Source of the DNA: Auanema rhodensis
Lineage: Eukaryota; Nematoda; Chromadorea; Rhabditida; Rhabditidae
Length of the DNA stretch: 64,000 nucleotides
Assembly (NCBI GenBank): GCA_964057225.1
Contig: OZ059898.1
Span: forward strand, 2,542,001 to 2,606,000
Direction of reading: 5' to 3'
Part shown: in pieces, positions 10,180 to 24,700 of the stretch
How positions within the stretch are numbered: the first letter of the stretch is position 1
How the letters are laid out: each line of letters begins with the position of its first letter
Notes under the pieces: generated by a model
Seen by the model: the letters and a program-made list of their open reading frames with translations, nothing else
What the model was told of the DNA's origin: nothing
Database searches by the model: none
Made by a program: the position numbers and the translations under genes

Positions 10180-13100
10180 AGCTTGAAAATGCACCGAGAT
10201 ATCAACTGATATAAGTTCACACTTATATCCTCGATTTTCACCCTGAAGAAATAATTTTTTCGTTGAATAACATTGTCTATCGTCTTTGCCTTGAAAAATG
10301 GAATCTAAAAACATCTACTTTTAGCTAAATTATTTTGAAATTTTTCGAAAAAATTTTTGTCAAAATGTTTTTGGAAGCAATGTTGAGTGTACATGGAAAC
10401 TCAACATACACTAATGCATCATTTTTCAAACGATCATAACTAATTTTTGTATTAAGCGTTTCTCAATGTAGTATAGTGCATTCGATGCGGATTTTTAAGC
10501 TGCGTCGATCTGTGTTATCAGATTTGCGCTAGCTTGAAAATGCACCGAGATATCAACTGATATAAGTTCACACTTATATCCTCAATTTTCACCCTGAAGA
10601 ATTAATTTTTTCGTTGAATAACATTGTCCATCGTCTTTGCCTTGAAAAATGGAATCTTAAAACATCTACTTTTTGCTAAATTATTTTGAAATTTTTCGAA
10701 AAAATTTTTGTCAAAATGTTTTTGGAAGCAATGTTGAGTGTACATGGAAACTCAACATACACTAATGCATCATTTTTCAAACGATCATAACTAATTTTTG
10801 TATCAAGTGTTTCTCAATGTAATATAGTGCATTCGATGCGGATTTTTAAGCTGCGTCGATCTGTGTTATCAGATTTGCGCTAGCTTAAAAATGCACCGAG
10901 ATATCAACTGATATAAGTTCACACTTATATCCTCGATTTTCACCCTGAAAAATTAATTTTTTCGTTGAATAACATTGTCCATCGTCTTCGCGTTGAAAAA
11001 TGGAATCTAAAAACATCTACTTTTTGCTAAATTATTTTGAAATTTTTCGAAAAAATTTTTGTCAAAATGTTTTTGGAAGCAATGTTGAGTGTACATGGAA
11101 ACTCAACATACACTAATGCATCATTTTTCAAACGATCATAACTAATTTTTGTATCAAGCGTTTTTCAATGTAGTATAGTGCATTCGATGCGGATTTTTAA
11201 GCTGCGTCGATCTGTGTTATCAGATTTGCGCTAGCTTAAAAATGCACCGAGATATCAACTGATATAAGTTCACACTTATATCCTCGATTTTCACCCTGAA
11301 GAAATAATTTTTTCCTTGAATAACATTGTCCATCGTCTTTGCCTTGAAAAAAGGAATCTAAAAACATCTACTTTTTGCTAAATTATTTTGAAATTTTTCG
11401 AAAAAATTTTTGTCAAAATGTTTTTGGAAGCAATGTTGAGTGTACATGGAAACTCAACATACACTAATGCATCATTTTTCAAACGATCATAACTAATTTT
11501 TGTATTAAGCGTTTCTCGATGTAGTATAGTGCATTCGATGCGGATTTTTAAGCTGCGTCGATCTGTGTTATCAGATTTGCGCTAGCTTAAAAATGCACCG
11601 AGATATCAACTGATATAAGTTCACACTTATATCCTCGATTTTCACCCTGAAGAAATAATTTTTTCCTTGAATAACATTGTCCATCGTCTTTGCCTTGAAA
11701 AAAGGAATCTAAAAACATCTACTTTTTGCTAAATTATTTTGAAATTTTTCGAAAAAATTTTTGTCAAAATGTTTTTGGAAGCAATGTTGAGTGTACATGG
11801 AAACTCAACATACACTAATGCATCATTTTTCAAACGGTCATAACTAATTTTTGTATTAAGCGTTTCTCAATGTAGTATAGTGCATTCGATGCGGATTTTT
11901 AAGCTGCGTCGATCTGTGTTATCAGATTTGCGCTAGCTTAAAAATGCACCGAGATATCAACTGATATAAGTTCACACTTATATCCTCGATTTTCACCCTG
12001 AAGAATTAATTTTTTTGTTGAATAACATTGTCTATCGTCTTTGCCTTAAAAAATGGAATCTAAAAACATCTACTTTTAGCTAAATTATTTTGAAATTTTT
12101 CGAAAAAATTTTTGTCAAAATGTTTTTGGAAGCAATGTTGAGTGTACATGGAAACTCAACATACACTAATGCATCATTTTTCAAACGATCATAACTAATT
12201 TTTGTATTAAGCGTTTCTCAATGTAGTATAGTGCATTCGATGCGGATTTTTAAGCTGCGTCGATCTGTGTTATCAGATTTGCGCTAGCTTAAAAATGCAC
12301 CGAGATATCAACTGATATAAGTTCACACTTATATCCTCGATTTTCACCCTGAAGAAATAATTTTTTCCTTGAATAACATTGTCCATCGTCTTTGCCTTGA
12401 AAAAAGGAATCTAAAAACATCTACTTTTTGCTAAATTATTTTGAAATTTTTCGAAAAAATTTTTGTCAAAATGTTTTTGGAAGCAATGTTGAGTGTACAT
12501 GGAAACTCAACATACACTAATGCATCATTTTTCAAACGATCATAACTAATTTTTGTATTAAGCGTTTCTCAATGTAGTATAGTGCATTCGATGCGGATTT
12601 TTAAGCTGCGTCGATCTGTGTTATCAGATTTGCGCTAGCTTAAAAATGCACCGAGATATCAACTGATATAAGTTCACACTTATATCCTCGATTTTCACCC
12701 TGAAGAATTAATTTTTTTGTGGAATAACATTGTCTATCGTCTTTGCCTTAAAAAATGGAATCTAAAAACATCTACTTTTAGCTAAATTATTTTGAAATTT
12801 TTCGAAAAAATTTTTGTCAAAATGTTTTTGGAAGCAATGTTGAGTGTACATGGAAACTCAACATACACTAATGCATCATTTTTCAAACGATCATAACTAA
12901 TTTTTGTATTGAGCGTTTCTCAATGTAGTATAGTGCATTCGATGCGGATTTTTAAGCTGCGTCGATCTGTGTTATCAGATTTGCGCTAGCTTAAAAATGC
13001 ACCGAGATATCAACTGATATAAGTTCACACTTATATCCTCGATTTTCACCCTGAAGAAATAATTTTTTCCTTGAATAACATTGTCCATCGTCTTTGCCTT

Positions 13101-15795
13101 GAAAAAAGGAATCTAAAAACATCTACTTTTTGCTAAATTATTTTGAAATTTTTCGAAAAAATTTTTGTCAAAATGTTTTTGGAAGCAATGTTGAGTGTAC
13201 ATGGAAACTCAACATACACTAATGCATCATTTTTCAAACGATCATAACTAATTTTTGTATTAAGCGTTTCTCAATGTAGTATAGTGCATTCGATGCGGAT
13301 TTTTAAGCTGCGTCGATCTGTGTTATCAGATTTGCGCTAGCTTAAAAATGCACCGAGATATCAACTGATATAAGTTCACACTTATATCCTCGATTTTCAC
13401 CCTGAAGAATTAATTTTTTTGTTGAATAACATTGTCTATCGTCTTTGCCTTAAAAAATGGAATCTAAAAACATCTACTTTTAGCTAAATTATTTTGAAAT
13501 TTTTCGAAAAAATTTTTGTCAAAATGTTTTTGGAAGCAATGTTGAGTGTACATGGAAACTCAACATACACTAATGCATCATTTTTCAAACGATCATAACT
13601 AATTTTTGTATCAAGTGTTTCTCAATGTAGTATAGTGCATTCGATGCGGATTTTTAAGCTGCGTCGATCTGTGTTATCAGATTTGCGCTAGCTTAAAAAT
13701 GCACCGAGATATCAACTGATATAAGTTCACACTTATATCCTCGATTTTCACCCTGAAGAAATAATTTTTTCCTTGAATAACATTGTCCATCGTCTTTGCC
13801 TTGAAAAAAGGAATCTAAAAACATCTACTTTTTGCTAAATTATTTTGAAATTTTTCGAAAAAATTTTTGTCAAAATGTTTTTGGAAGCAATGTTGAGTGT
13901 ACATGGAAACTCAACATACACTAATGCATCATTTTTCAAACGATCATAACTAATTTTTGTATTAAGCGTTTCTCAATGTAGTATAGTGCATTCGATGCGG
14001 ATTTTTAAGCTGCGTCGATCTGTGTTATCAGATTTGCGCTAGCTTAAAAATGCACCGAGATATCAACTGATATAAGTTCACACTTATATCCTCGATTTTC
14101 ACCCTGAAGAATTAATTTTTTTGTGGAATAACATTGTCTATCGTCTTTGCCTTAAAAAATGGAATCTAAAAACATCTACTTTTAGCTAAATTATTTTGAA
14201 ATTTTTCGAAAAAATTTTTGTCAAAATGTTTTTGGAAGCAATGTTGAGTGTACATGGAAACTCAACATACACTAATGCATCATTTTTCAAACGATCATAA
14301 CTAATTTTTGTATTAAGCGTTTCTCAATGTAGTATAGTGCATTCGATGCGGATTTTTAAGCTGCGTCGATCTGTGTTATCAGATTTGCGCTAGCTTAAAA
14401 ATGCACCGAGATATCAACTGATATAAGTTCACACTTATATCCTCGATTTTCACCCTGAAGAAATAATTTTTTCCTTGAATAACATTGTCCATCGTCTTTG
14501 CCTTGAAAAAAGGAATCTAAAAACATCTACTTTTTGCTAAATTATTTTGAAATTTTTCGAAAAAATTTTTGTCAAAATGTTTTTGGAAGCAATGTTGAGT
14601 GTACATGGAAACTCAACATACACTAATGCATCATTTTTCAAACGATCATAACTAATTTTTGTATTAAGCGTTTCTCAATGTAGTATAGTGCATTCGATGC
14701 GGATTTTTAAGCTGCGTCGATCTGTGTTATCAGATTTGCGCTAGCTTAAAAATGCACCGAGATATCAACTGATATAAGTTCACACTTATCTCCTCGATTT
14801 TCACCCTGAAGAATTAATTTTTTTGTTGAATAACATTGTCTATCGTCTTTGCCTTAAAAAATGGAATCTAAAAACATCTACTTTTAGCTAAATTATTTTG
14901 AAATTTTTCGAAAAAATTTTTGTCAAAATGTTTTTGGAAGCAATGTTGAGTGTACATGGAAACTCAACATACACTAATGCATCATTTTTCAAACGATCAT
15001 AACTAATTTTTGTATCAAGTGTTTCTCAATGTAGTATAGTGCATTCGATGCGGATTTTTAAGCTGCGTCGATCTGTGTTATCAGATTTGCGCTAGCTTAA
15101 AAATGCACCGAGATATCAACTGATATAAGTTCACACTTATATCCTCGATTTTCACCCTGAAGAATTAATTTTTTCGTTGAATAACATTGTCCATCGTCTT
15201 TGCCTTGAAAAATGGAATCTTAAAACATCTACTTTTTGCTAAATTATTTTGAAATTTTTCGAAAAAATTTTTGTCAAAATGTTTTTGGAAGCAATGTTGA
15301 GTGTACATGGAAACTCAACATACACTAATGCATCATTTTTCAAACGATCATAACTAATTTTTGTATCAAGTGTTTCTCAATGTAATATAGTGCATTCGAT
15401 GCGGATTTTTAAGATGCGTCGATCTGTGTTGTCAGATTTGCGCTAGCTTAAAAATGCACCGAGATATCAACTGATATAAGTTCACACTTATATCCTCGAT
15501 TTTCACCCTGAAGAAATAATTTTTTCGTTGAATAACATTGTCCATCGTCTTTGCGTTGAAAAATGGAATCTAAAAACATCTACTTTTTGCTAAATTATTT
15601 TGAAATTTTTCGAAAAAATTTTTGTCAAAATGTTTTTGGAAGCAATGTTGAGTGTACATGGAAACTCAACATACACTAATGCATCATTTTTCAAACGATC
15701 ATAACTAATTTTTGTATCAAGTGTTTCTCAATGTAGTATAGTGCATTCGATGCGGATTTTTAAGCTGCGTCGATCTGTGTTATCAGATTTGCGCT
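10180..15795. repeat. 16-unit block, right copy (5616 bp)
   Basis: Units 29-44 repeat units 12-27 in the same order with the same rare markers: GTCTTCGCG in unit 10882, TCTCGATG in 11233, AAACGGTC in 11584, TTGTGGAAT in 12637 and 14041, ATTGAGCG in 12637, TTATCTCC in 14743, TTGTCAG in 15094. It includes the second A/B dimer array at 11584-15093. An assembly artefact has to be excluded, because the two copies are so similar. Confidence 0.85.
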
Positions 15796-18700
15796 AGCTT
15801 AAAAATGCACCGAGATATCAACTGATATAAGTTCACACTTATATCCTCGATTTTCACCCTGAAAAATTAATTTTTTCGTTGAATAACATTGTCCATCTTC
15901 TTTGCGTTGAAAAATGGAATCTAAAAACATCTACTTTTTGCTAAATTATTTTGAAATTTTTCGAAAAAATTTTTGTCAAAATGTTTTTGGAAGCAATGTT
16001 GAGTGTACATGGAAACTCAACATACACTAATGCATCATTTTTCAAACGATCATAACTAATTTTTGTATCAAGCGTTTCTCAATGTAGTATAGTGCATTCG
16101 ATCCGGATTTTTAAGATGCGTCGATCTGTGTTGTCAGATTTGCGCTAGCTTAAAAATGCACCGAGATATCAACTGATATAAGTTCACACTTATATTCTCG
16201 ATTTTCACCCTGAAGAAATAATTTTTTCCTTGAATAACATTGTCCATCGTCTTTGCCTTGAAAAAAGGAATCTAAAAACATCTACTTTTTGCTAAATTAT
16301 TTTGAAATTTTTCGAAAAAATTTTTGTCAAAATGTTTTTGGAAGCAATGTTGAGTGTACATGGAAACTCAACATACACTAATGCATCATTTTTCAAACGA
16401 TCATAACTAATTTTTGTATCAAGTGTTTCTCAATGTAATATAGTGCATTCGATGCGGATTTTTAAGCTGCGTCGATCTGTGTTATCAGATTTGCGCTAGC
16501 TTAAAAATGCACCGAGATATCAACTGATATAAGTTCACACTTATATCCTCGATTTTCACCCTGAAGAATTAATTTTTTCGTTGAATAACATTGTCTATCG
16601 TCTTTGCCTTAAAAAATGGAATCTAAAAACATCTACTTTTAGCTAAATTATTTTGAAATTTTTCGAAAAAATTTTTGTCAAAATGTTTTTGGAAGCAATG
16701 TTGAGTGTACATGGAAACTCAACATACACTAATGCATCATTTTTCAAACGATCATAACTAATTTTTGTATTAAGCGTTTCTCAATGTAGTATAGTGCATT
16801 CGATGCGGATTTTTAAGCTGCGTCGATCTGTGTTATCAGATTTGCGCTAGCTTAAAAATGCACCGAGATATCAACTGATATAAGTTCACACTTATATCCT
16901 CGATTTTCACCCTGAAGAAATAATTTTTTCCTTGAATAACATTGTCCATCGTCTTTGCCTTGAAAAAAGGAATCTAAAAACATCTACTTTTTGCTAAATT
17001 ATTTTGAAATTTTTCGAAAAAATTTTTGTCAAAATGTTTTTGGAAGCAATGTTGAGTGTACATGGAAACTCAACATACACTAATGCATCATTTTTCAAAC
17101 GATCATAACTAATTTTTGTATTGAGCGTTTCTCAATGTAGTATAGTGCATTCGATGCGGATTTTTAAGCTGCGTCGATCTGTGTTATCAGATTTGCGCTA
17201 GCTTAAAAATGCACCGAGATATCAACTGATATAAGTTCACACTTATATCCTCGATTTTCACCCTGAAGAAATAATTTTTTCCTTGAATAACATTGTCCAT
17301 CGTCTTTGCCTTGAAAAAAGGAATCTAAAAACATCTACTTTTTGCTAAATTATTTTGAAATTTTTCGAAAAAATTTTTGTCAAAATGTTTTTGGAAGCAA
17401 TGTTGAGTGTACATGGAAACTCAACATACACTAATGCATCATTTTTCAAACGATCATAACTAATTTTTGTATTAAGCGTTTCTCAATGTAGTATAGTGCA
17501 TTCGATGCGGATTTTTAAGCTGCGTCGATCTGTGTTATCAGATTTGCGCTAGCTTAAAAATGCACCGAGATATCAACTGATATAAGTTCACACTTATATC
17601 CTCGATTTTCACCCTGAAGAATTAATTTTTTTGTTGAATAACATTGTCTATCGTCTTTGCCTTAAAAAATGGAATCTAAAAACATCTACTTTTAGCTAAA
17701 TTATTTTGAAATTTTTCGAAAAAATTTTTGTCAAAATGTTTTTGGAAGCAATGTTGAGTGTACATGGAAACTCAACATACACTAATGCATCATTTTTCAA
17801 ACGATCATAACTAATTTTTGTATCAAGTGTTTCTCAATGTAGTATAGTGCATTCGATGCGGATTTTTAAGCTGCGTCGATCTGTGTTATCAGATTTGCGC
17901 TAGCTTAAAAATGCACCGAGATATCAACTGATATAAGTTCACACTTATATCCTCGATTTTCACCCTGAAGAATTAATTTTTTCGTTGAATAACATTGTCC
18001 ATCGTCTTTGCCTTGAAAAATGGAATCTTAAAACATCTACTTTTTGCTAAATTATTTTGAAATTTTTCGAAAAAATTTTTGTCAAAATGTTTTTGGAAGC
18101 AATGTTGAGTGTACATGGAAACTCAACATACACTAATGCATCATTTTTCAAACGATCATAACTAATTTTTGTATTAAGCGTTTCTCAATGTAGTATAGTG
18201 CATTCGATGCGGATTTTTAAGCTGCGTCGATCTGTGTTATCAGATTTGCGCTAGCTTAAAAATGCACCGAGATATCAACTGATATAAGTTCACACTTATA
18301 TCCTCGATTTTCACCCTGAAGAAATAATTTTTTCCTTGAATAACATTGTCCATCGTCTTTGCCTTGAAAAAAGGAATCTAAAAACATCTATTTTTTGCTA
18401 AATTATTTTGAAATTTTTCGAAAAAATTTTTGTCAAAATGTTTTTGGAAGCAATGTTGAGTGTACATGGAAACTCAACATACACTAATGCATCATTTTTC
18501 AAACGATCATAACTAATTTTTGTATTAAGCGTTTCTCAATGTAGTATAGTGCATTCGATGCGGATTTTTAAGCTGCGTCGATCTGTGTTATCAGATTTGC
18601 GCTAGCTTAAAAATGCACCGAGATATCAACTGATATAAGTTCACACTTATATCCTCGATTTTCACCCTGAAGAATTAATTTTTTTGTTGAATAACATTGT

Positions 18701-21700
18701 CTATCGTCTTTGCCTTAAAAAATGGAATCTAAAAACATCTACTTTTAGCTAAATTATTTTGAAATTTTTCGAAAAAATTTTTGTCAAAATGTTTTTGGAA
18801 GCAATGTTGAGTGTACATGGAAACTCAACATACACTAATGCATCATTTTTCAAACGATCATAACTAATTTTTGTATTGAGCGTTTCTCAATGTAGTATAG
18901 TGCATTCGATGCGGATTTTTAAGCTGCGTCGATCTGTGTTATCAGATTTGCGCTAGCTTAAAAATGCACCGAGATATCAACTGATATAAGTTCACACTTA
19001 TATCCTCGATTTTCACCCTGAAGAAATAATTTTTTCCTTGAATAACATTGTCCATCGTCTTTGCCTTGAAAAAAGGAATCTAAAAACATCTACTTTTTGC
19101 TAAATTATTTTGAAATTTTTCGAAAAAATTTTTGTCAAAATGTTTTTGGAAGCAATGTTGAGTGTACATGGAAACTCAACATACACTAATGCATCATTTT
19201 TCAAACGATCATAACTAATTTTTGTATTAAGCGTTTCTCAATGTAGTATAGTGCATTCGATGCGGATTTTTAAGCTGCGTCGATCTGTGTTATCAGATTT
19301 GCGCTAGCTTAAAAATGCACCGAGATATCAACTGATATAAGTTCACACTTATATCCTCGATTTTCACCCTGAAGAATTAATTTTTTTGTTGAATAACATT
19401 GTCTATCGTCTTTGCCTTAAAAAATGGAATCTAAAAACATCTACTTTTAGCTAAATTATTTTGAAATTTTTCGAAAAAATTTTTGTCAAAATGTTTTTGG
19501 AAGCAATGTTGAGTGTACATGGAAACTCAACATACACTAATGCATCATTTTTCAAACGATCATAACTAATTTTTGTATCAAGTGTTTCTCAATGTAGTAT
19601 AGTGCATTCGATGCGGATTTTTAAGCTGCGTCGATCTGTGTTATCAGATTTGCGCTAGCTTAAAAATGCACCGAGATATCAACTGATATAAGTTCACACT
19701 TATATCCTCGATTTTCACCCTGAAGAATTAATTTTTTCGTTAAATAACATTGTCCATCGTCTTTGCCTTGAAAAATGGAATCTTAAAACATCTACTTTTT
19801 GCTAAATTATTTTGAAATTTTTCGAAAAAATTTTTGTCAAAATGTTTTTGGAAGCAATGTTGAGTGTACATGGAAACTCAACATACACTAATGCATCATT
19901 TTTCAAACGATCATAACTAATTTTTGTATTAAGCGTTTCTCAATGTAGTATAGTGCATTCGATGCGGATTTTTAAGCTGCGTCGATCTGTGTTATCAGAT
20001 TTGCGCTAGCTTAAAAATGCACCGAGATATCAACTGATATAAGTTCACACTTATATCCTCGATTTTCACCCTGAAGAAATAATTTTTTCCTTGAATAACA
20101 TTGTCCATCGTCTTTGCCTTGAAAAAAGGAATCTAAAAACATCTACTTTTTGCTAAATTATTTTGAAATTTTTCGAAAAAATTTTTGTCAAAATGTTTTT
20201 GGAAGCAATGTTGAGTGTACATGGAAACTCAACATACACTAATGCATCATTTTTCAAACGATCATAACTAATTTTTGTATTAAGCGTTTCTCAATGTAGT
20301 ATAGTGCATTCGATGCGGATTTTTAAGCTGCGTCGATCTGTGTTATCAGATTTGCGCTAGCTTAAAAATGCACCGAGATATCAACTGATATAAGTTCACA
20401 CTTATATCCTCGATTTTCACCCTGAAGAATTAATTTTTTTGTTGAATAACATTGTCTATCGTCTTTGCCTTAAAAAATGGAATCTAAAAACATCTACTTT
20501 TAGCTAAATTATTTTGAAATTTTTCGAAAAAACTTTTGTCAAAATGTTTTTGGAAGCAATGTTGAGTGTACATGGAAACTCAACATACACTAATGCATCA
20601 TTTTTCAAACGATCATAACTAATTTTTGTATTAAGCGTTTCTCAATGTAGTATAGTGCATTCGATGCGGATTTTTAAGCTGCGTCGATCTGTGTTATCAG
20701 ATTTGCGCTAGCTTAAAAATGCACCGAGATATCAACTGATATAAGTTCACACTTATATCCTCGATTTTCACCCTGAAGAAATAATTTTTTCCTTGAATAA
20801 CATTGTCCATCGTCTTTGCCTTGAAAAAAGGAATCTAAAAACATCTACTTTTTGCTAAATTATTTTGAAATTTTTCGAAAAAATTTTTGTCAAAATGTTT
20901 TTGGAAGCAATGTTGAGTGTACATGGAAACTCAACATACACTAATGCATCATTTTTCAAACGATCATAACTAATTTTTGTATTAAGCGTTTCTCAATGTA
21001 GTATAGTGCATTCGATGCGGATTTTTAAGCTGCGTCGATCTGTGTTATCAGATTTGCGCTAGCTTAAAAATGCACCGAGATATCAACTGATATAAGTTCA
21101 CACTTATATCCTCGATTTTCACCCTGAAGAATTAATTTTTTTGTTGAATAACATTGTCTATCGTCTTTGCCTTAAAAAATGGAATCTAAAAACATCTACT
21201 TTTAGCTAAATTATTTTGAAATTTTTCGAAAAAACTTTTGTCAAAATGTTTTTGGAAGCAATGTTGAGTGTACATGGAAACTCAACATACACTAATGCAT
21301 CATTTTTCAAACGATCATAACTAATTTTTGTATTAAGCGTTTCTCAATGTAGTATAGTGCATTCGATGCGGATTTTTAAGCTGCGTCGATCTGTGTTATC
21401 AGATTTGCGCTAGCTTAAAAATGCACCGAGATATCAACTGATATAAGTTCACACTTATATCCTCGATTTTCACCCTGAAGAAATAATTTTTTCCTTGAAT
21501 AACATTGTCCATCGTCTTTGCCTTGAAAAAAGGAATCTAAAAACATCTACTTTTTGCTAAATTATTTTGAAATTTTTCGAAAAAATTTTTGTCAAAATGT
21601 TTTTGGAAGCAATGTTGAGTGTACATGGAAACTCAACATACACTAATGCATCATTTTTCAAACGATCATAACTAATTTTTGTATTAAGCGTTTCTCAATG

Positions 21701-24700
21701 TAGTATAGTGCATTCGATGCGGATTTTTAAGCTGCGTCGATCTGTGTTATCAGATTTGCGCTAGCTTAAAAATGCACCGAGATATCAACTGATATAAGTT
21801 CACACTTATATCCTCGATTTTCACCCTGAAGAATTAATTTTTTTGTTGAATAACATTGTCTATCGTCTTTGCCTTAAAAAATGGAATCTAAAAACATCTA
21901 CTTTTAGCTAAATTATTTTGAAATTTTTCGAAAAAATTTTTGTCAAAATGTTTTTGGAAGCAATGTTGAGTGTACATGGAAACTCAACATACACTAATGC
22001 ATCATTTTTCAAACGATCATAACTAATTTTTGTATTAAGCGTTTCTCAATGTAGTATAGTGCATTCGATGCGGATTTTTAAGCTGCGTCGATCTGTGTTA
22101 TCAGATTTGCGCTAGCTTAAAAATGCACCGAGATATCAACTGATATAAGTTCACACTTATATCCTCGATTTTCACCCTGAAGAATTAATTTTTTTGTTGA
22201 ATAACATTGTCTATCGTCTTTGCCTTAAAAAATGGAATCTAAAAACATCTACTTTTAGCTAAATTATTTTGAAATTTTTCGAAAAAATTTTTGTCAAAAT
22301 GTTTTTGGAAGCAATGTTGAGTGTACATGGAAACTCAACATACACTAATGCATCATTTTTCAAACGATCATAACTAATTTTTGTATCAAGTGTTTCTCAA
22401 TGTAGTATAGTGCATTCGATGCGGATTTTTAAGCTGCGTCGATCTGTGTTATCAGATTTGCGCTAGCTTAAAAATGCACCGAGATATCAACTGATATAAG
22501 TTCACACTTATATCCTCGATTTTCACCCTGAAGAATTAATTTTTTCGTTGAATAACATTGTCCATCGTCTTTGCGTTGAAAAATGGAATCTAAAAACATC
22601 TACTTTTTGCTAAATTATTTTGAAATTTTTCGAAAAAATTTTTGTCAAAATGTTTTTGGAAGCAATGTTGAGTGTACATGGAAACTCAACATACACTAAT
22701 GCATCATTTTTCAAACGATCATAACTAATTTTTGTATCAAGCGTTTTTCAATGTAGTATAGTGCATTCGATGCGGATTTTTAAGCTGCGTCGATCTGTGT
22801 TATCAGATTTGCGCTAGCTTAAAAATGCACCGAGATATCAACTGATATAAGTTCACACTTATATCCTCGATTTTCACCCTGAAGAAATAATTTTTTCCTT
22901 GAATAACATTGTCCATCGTCTTTGCCTTGAAAAAAGGAATCTAAAAACATCTACTTTTTGCTAAATTATTTTGAAATTTTTCGAAAAAATTTTTGTCAAA
23001 ATGTTTTTGGAAGCAATGTTGAGTGTACATGGAAACTCAACATACACTAATGCATCATTTTTCAAACGATCATAACTAATTTTTGTATTAAGCGTTTCTC
23101 GATGTAGTATAGTGCATTCGATGCGGATTTTTAAGCTGCGTCGATCTGTGTTATCAGATTTGCGCTAGCTTAAAAATGCACCGAGATATCAACTGATATA
23201 AGTTCACACTTATATCCTCGATTTTCACCCTGAAGAAATAATTTTTTCCTTGAATAACATTGTCCATCGTCTTTGCCTTGAAAAAAGGAATCTAAAAACA
23301 TCTACTTTTTGCTAAATTATTTTGAAATTTTTCGAAAAAATTTTTGTCAAAATGTTTTTGGAAGCAATGTTGAGTGTACATGGAAACTCAACATACACTA
23401 ATGCATCATTTTTCAAACGATCATAACTAATTTTTGTATTAAGCGTTTCTCAATGTAGTATAGTGCATTCGATGCGGATTTTTAAGCTGCGTCGATCTGT
23501 GTTATCAGATTTGCGCTAGCTTAAAAATGCACCGAGATATCAACTGATATAAGTTCACACTTATATCCTCGATTTTCACCCTGAAGAATTAATTTTTTTG
23601 TTGAATAACATTGTCTATCGTCTTTGCCTTAAAAAATGGAATCTAAAAACATCTACTTTTAGCTAAATTATTTTGAAATTTTTCGAAAAAACTTTTGTCA
23701 AAATGTTTTTGGAAGCAATGTTGAGTGTACATGGAAACTCAACATACACTAATGCATCATTTTTCAAACGATCATAACTAATTTTTGTATTAAGCGTTTC
23801 TCAATGTAGTATAGTGCATTCGATGCGGATTTTTAAGCTGCGTCGATCTGTGTTATCAGATTTGCGCTAGCTTAAAAATGCACCGAGATATCAACTGATA
23901 TAAGTTCACACTTATATCCTCGATTTTCACCCTGAAGAAATAATTTTTTCCTTGAATAACATTGTCCATCGTCTTTGCCTTGAAAAAAGGAATCTAAAAA
24001 CATCTACTTTTTGCTAAATTATTTTGAAATTTTTCGAAAAAATTTTTGTCAAAATGTTTTTGGAAGCAATGTTGAGTGTACATGGAAACTCAACATACAC
24101 TAATGCATCATTTTTCAAACGATCATAACTAATTTTTGTATTAAGCGTTTCTCAATGTAGTATAGTGCATTCGATGCGGATTTTTAAGCTGCGTCGATCT
24201 GTGTTATCAGATTTGCGCTAGCTTAAAAATGCACCGAGATATCAACTGATATAAGTTCACACTTATATCCTCGATTTTCACCCTGAAGAATTAATTTTTT
24301 TGTTGAATAACATTGTCTATCGTCTTTGCCTTAAAAAATGGAATCTAAAAACATCTACTTTTAGCTAAATTATTTTGAAATTTTTCGAAAAAATTTTTGT
24401 CAAAATGTTTTTGGAAGCAATGTTGAGTGTACATGGAAACTCAACATACACTAATGCATCATTTTTCAAACGATCATAACTAATTTTTGTATTAAGCGTT
24501 TCTCAATGTAGTATAGTGCATTCGATGCGGATTTTTAAGCTGCGTCGATCTGTGTTATCAGATTTGCGCTAGCTTAAAAATGCACCGAGATATCAACTGA
24601 TATAAGTTCACACTTATATCCTCGATTTTCACCCTGAAGAATTAATTTTTTTGTTGAATAACATTGTCTATCGTCTTTGCCTTAAAAAATGGAATCTAAA

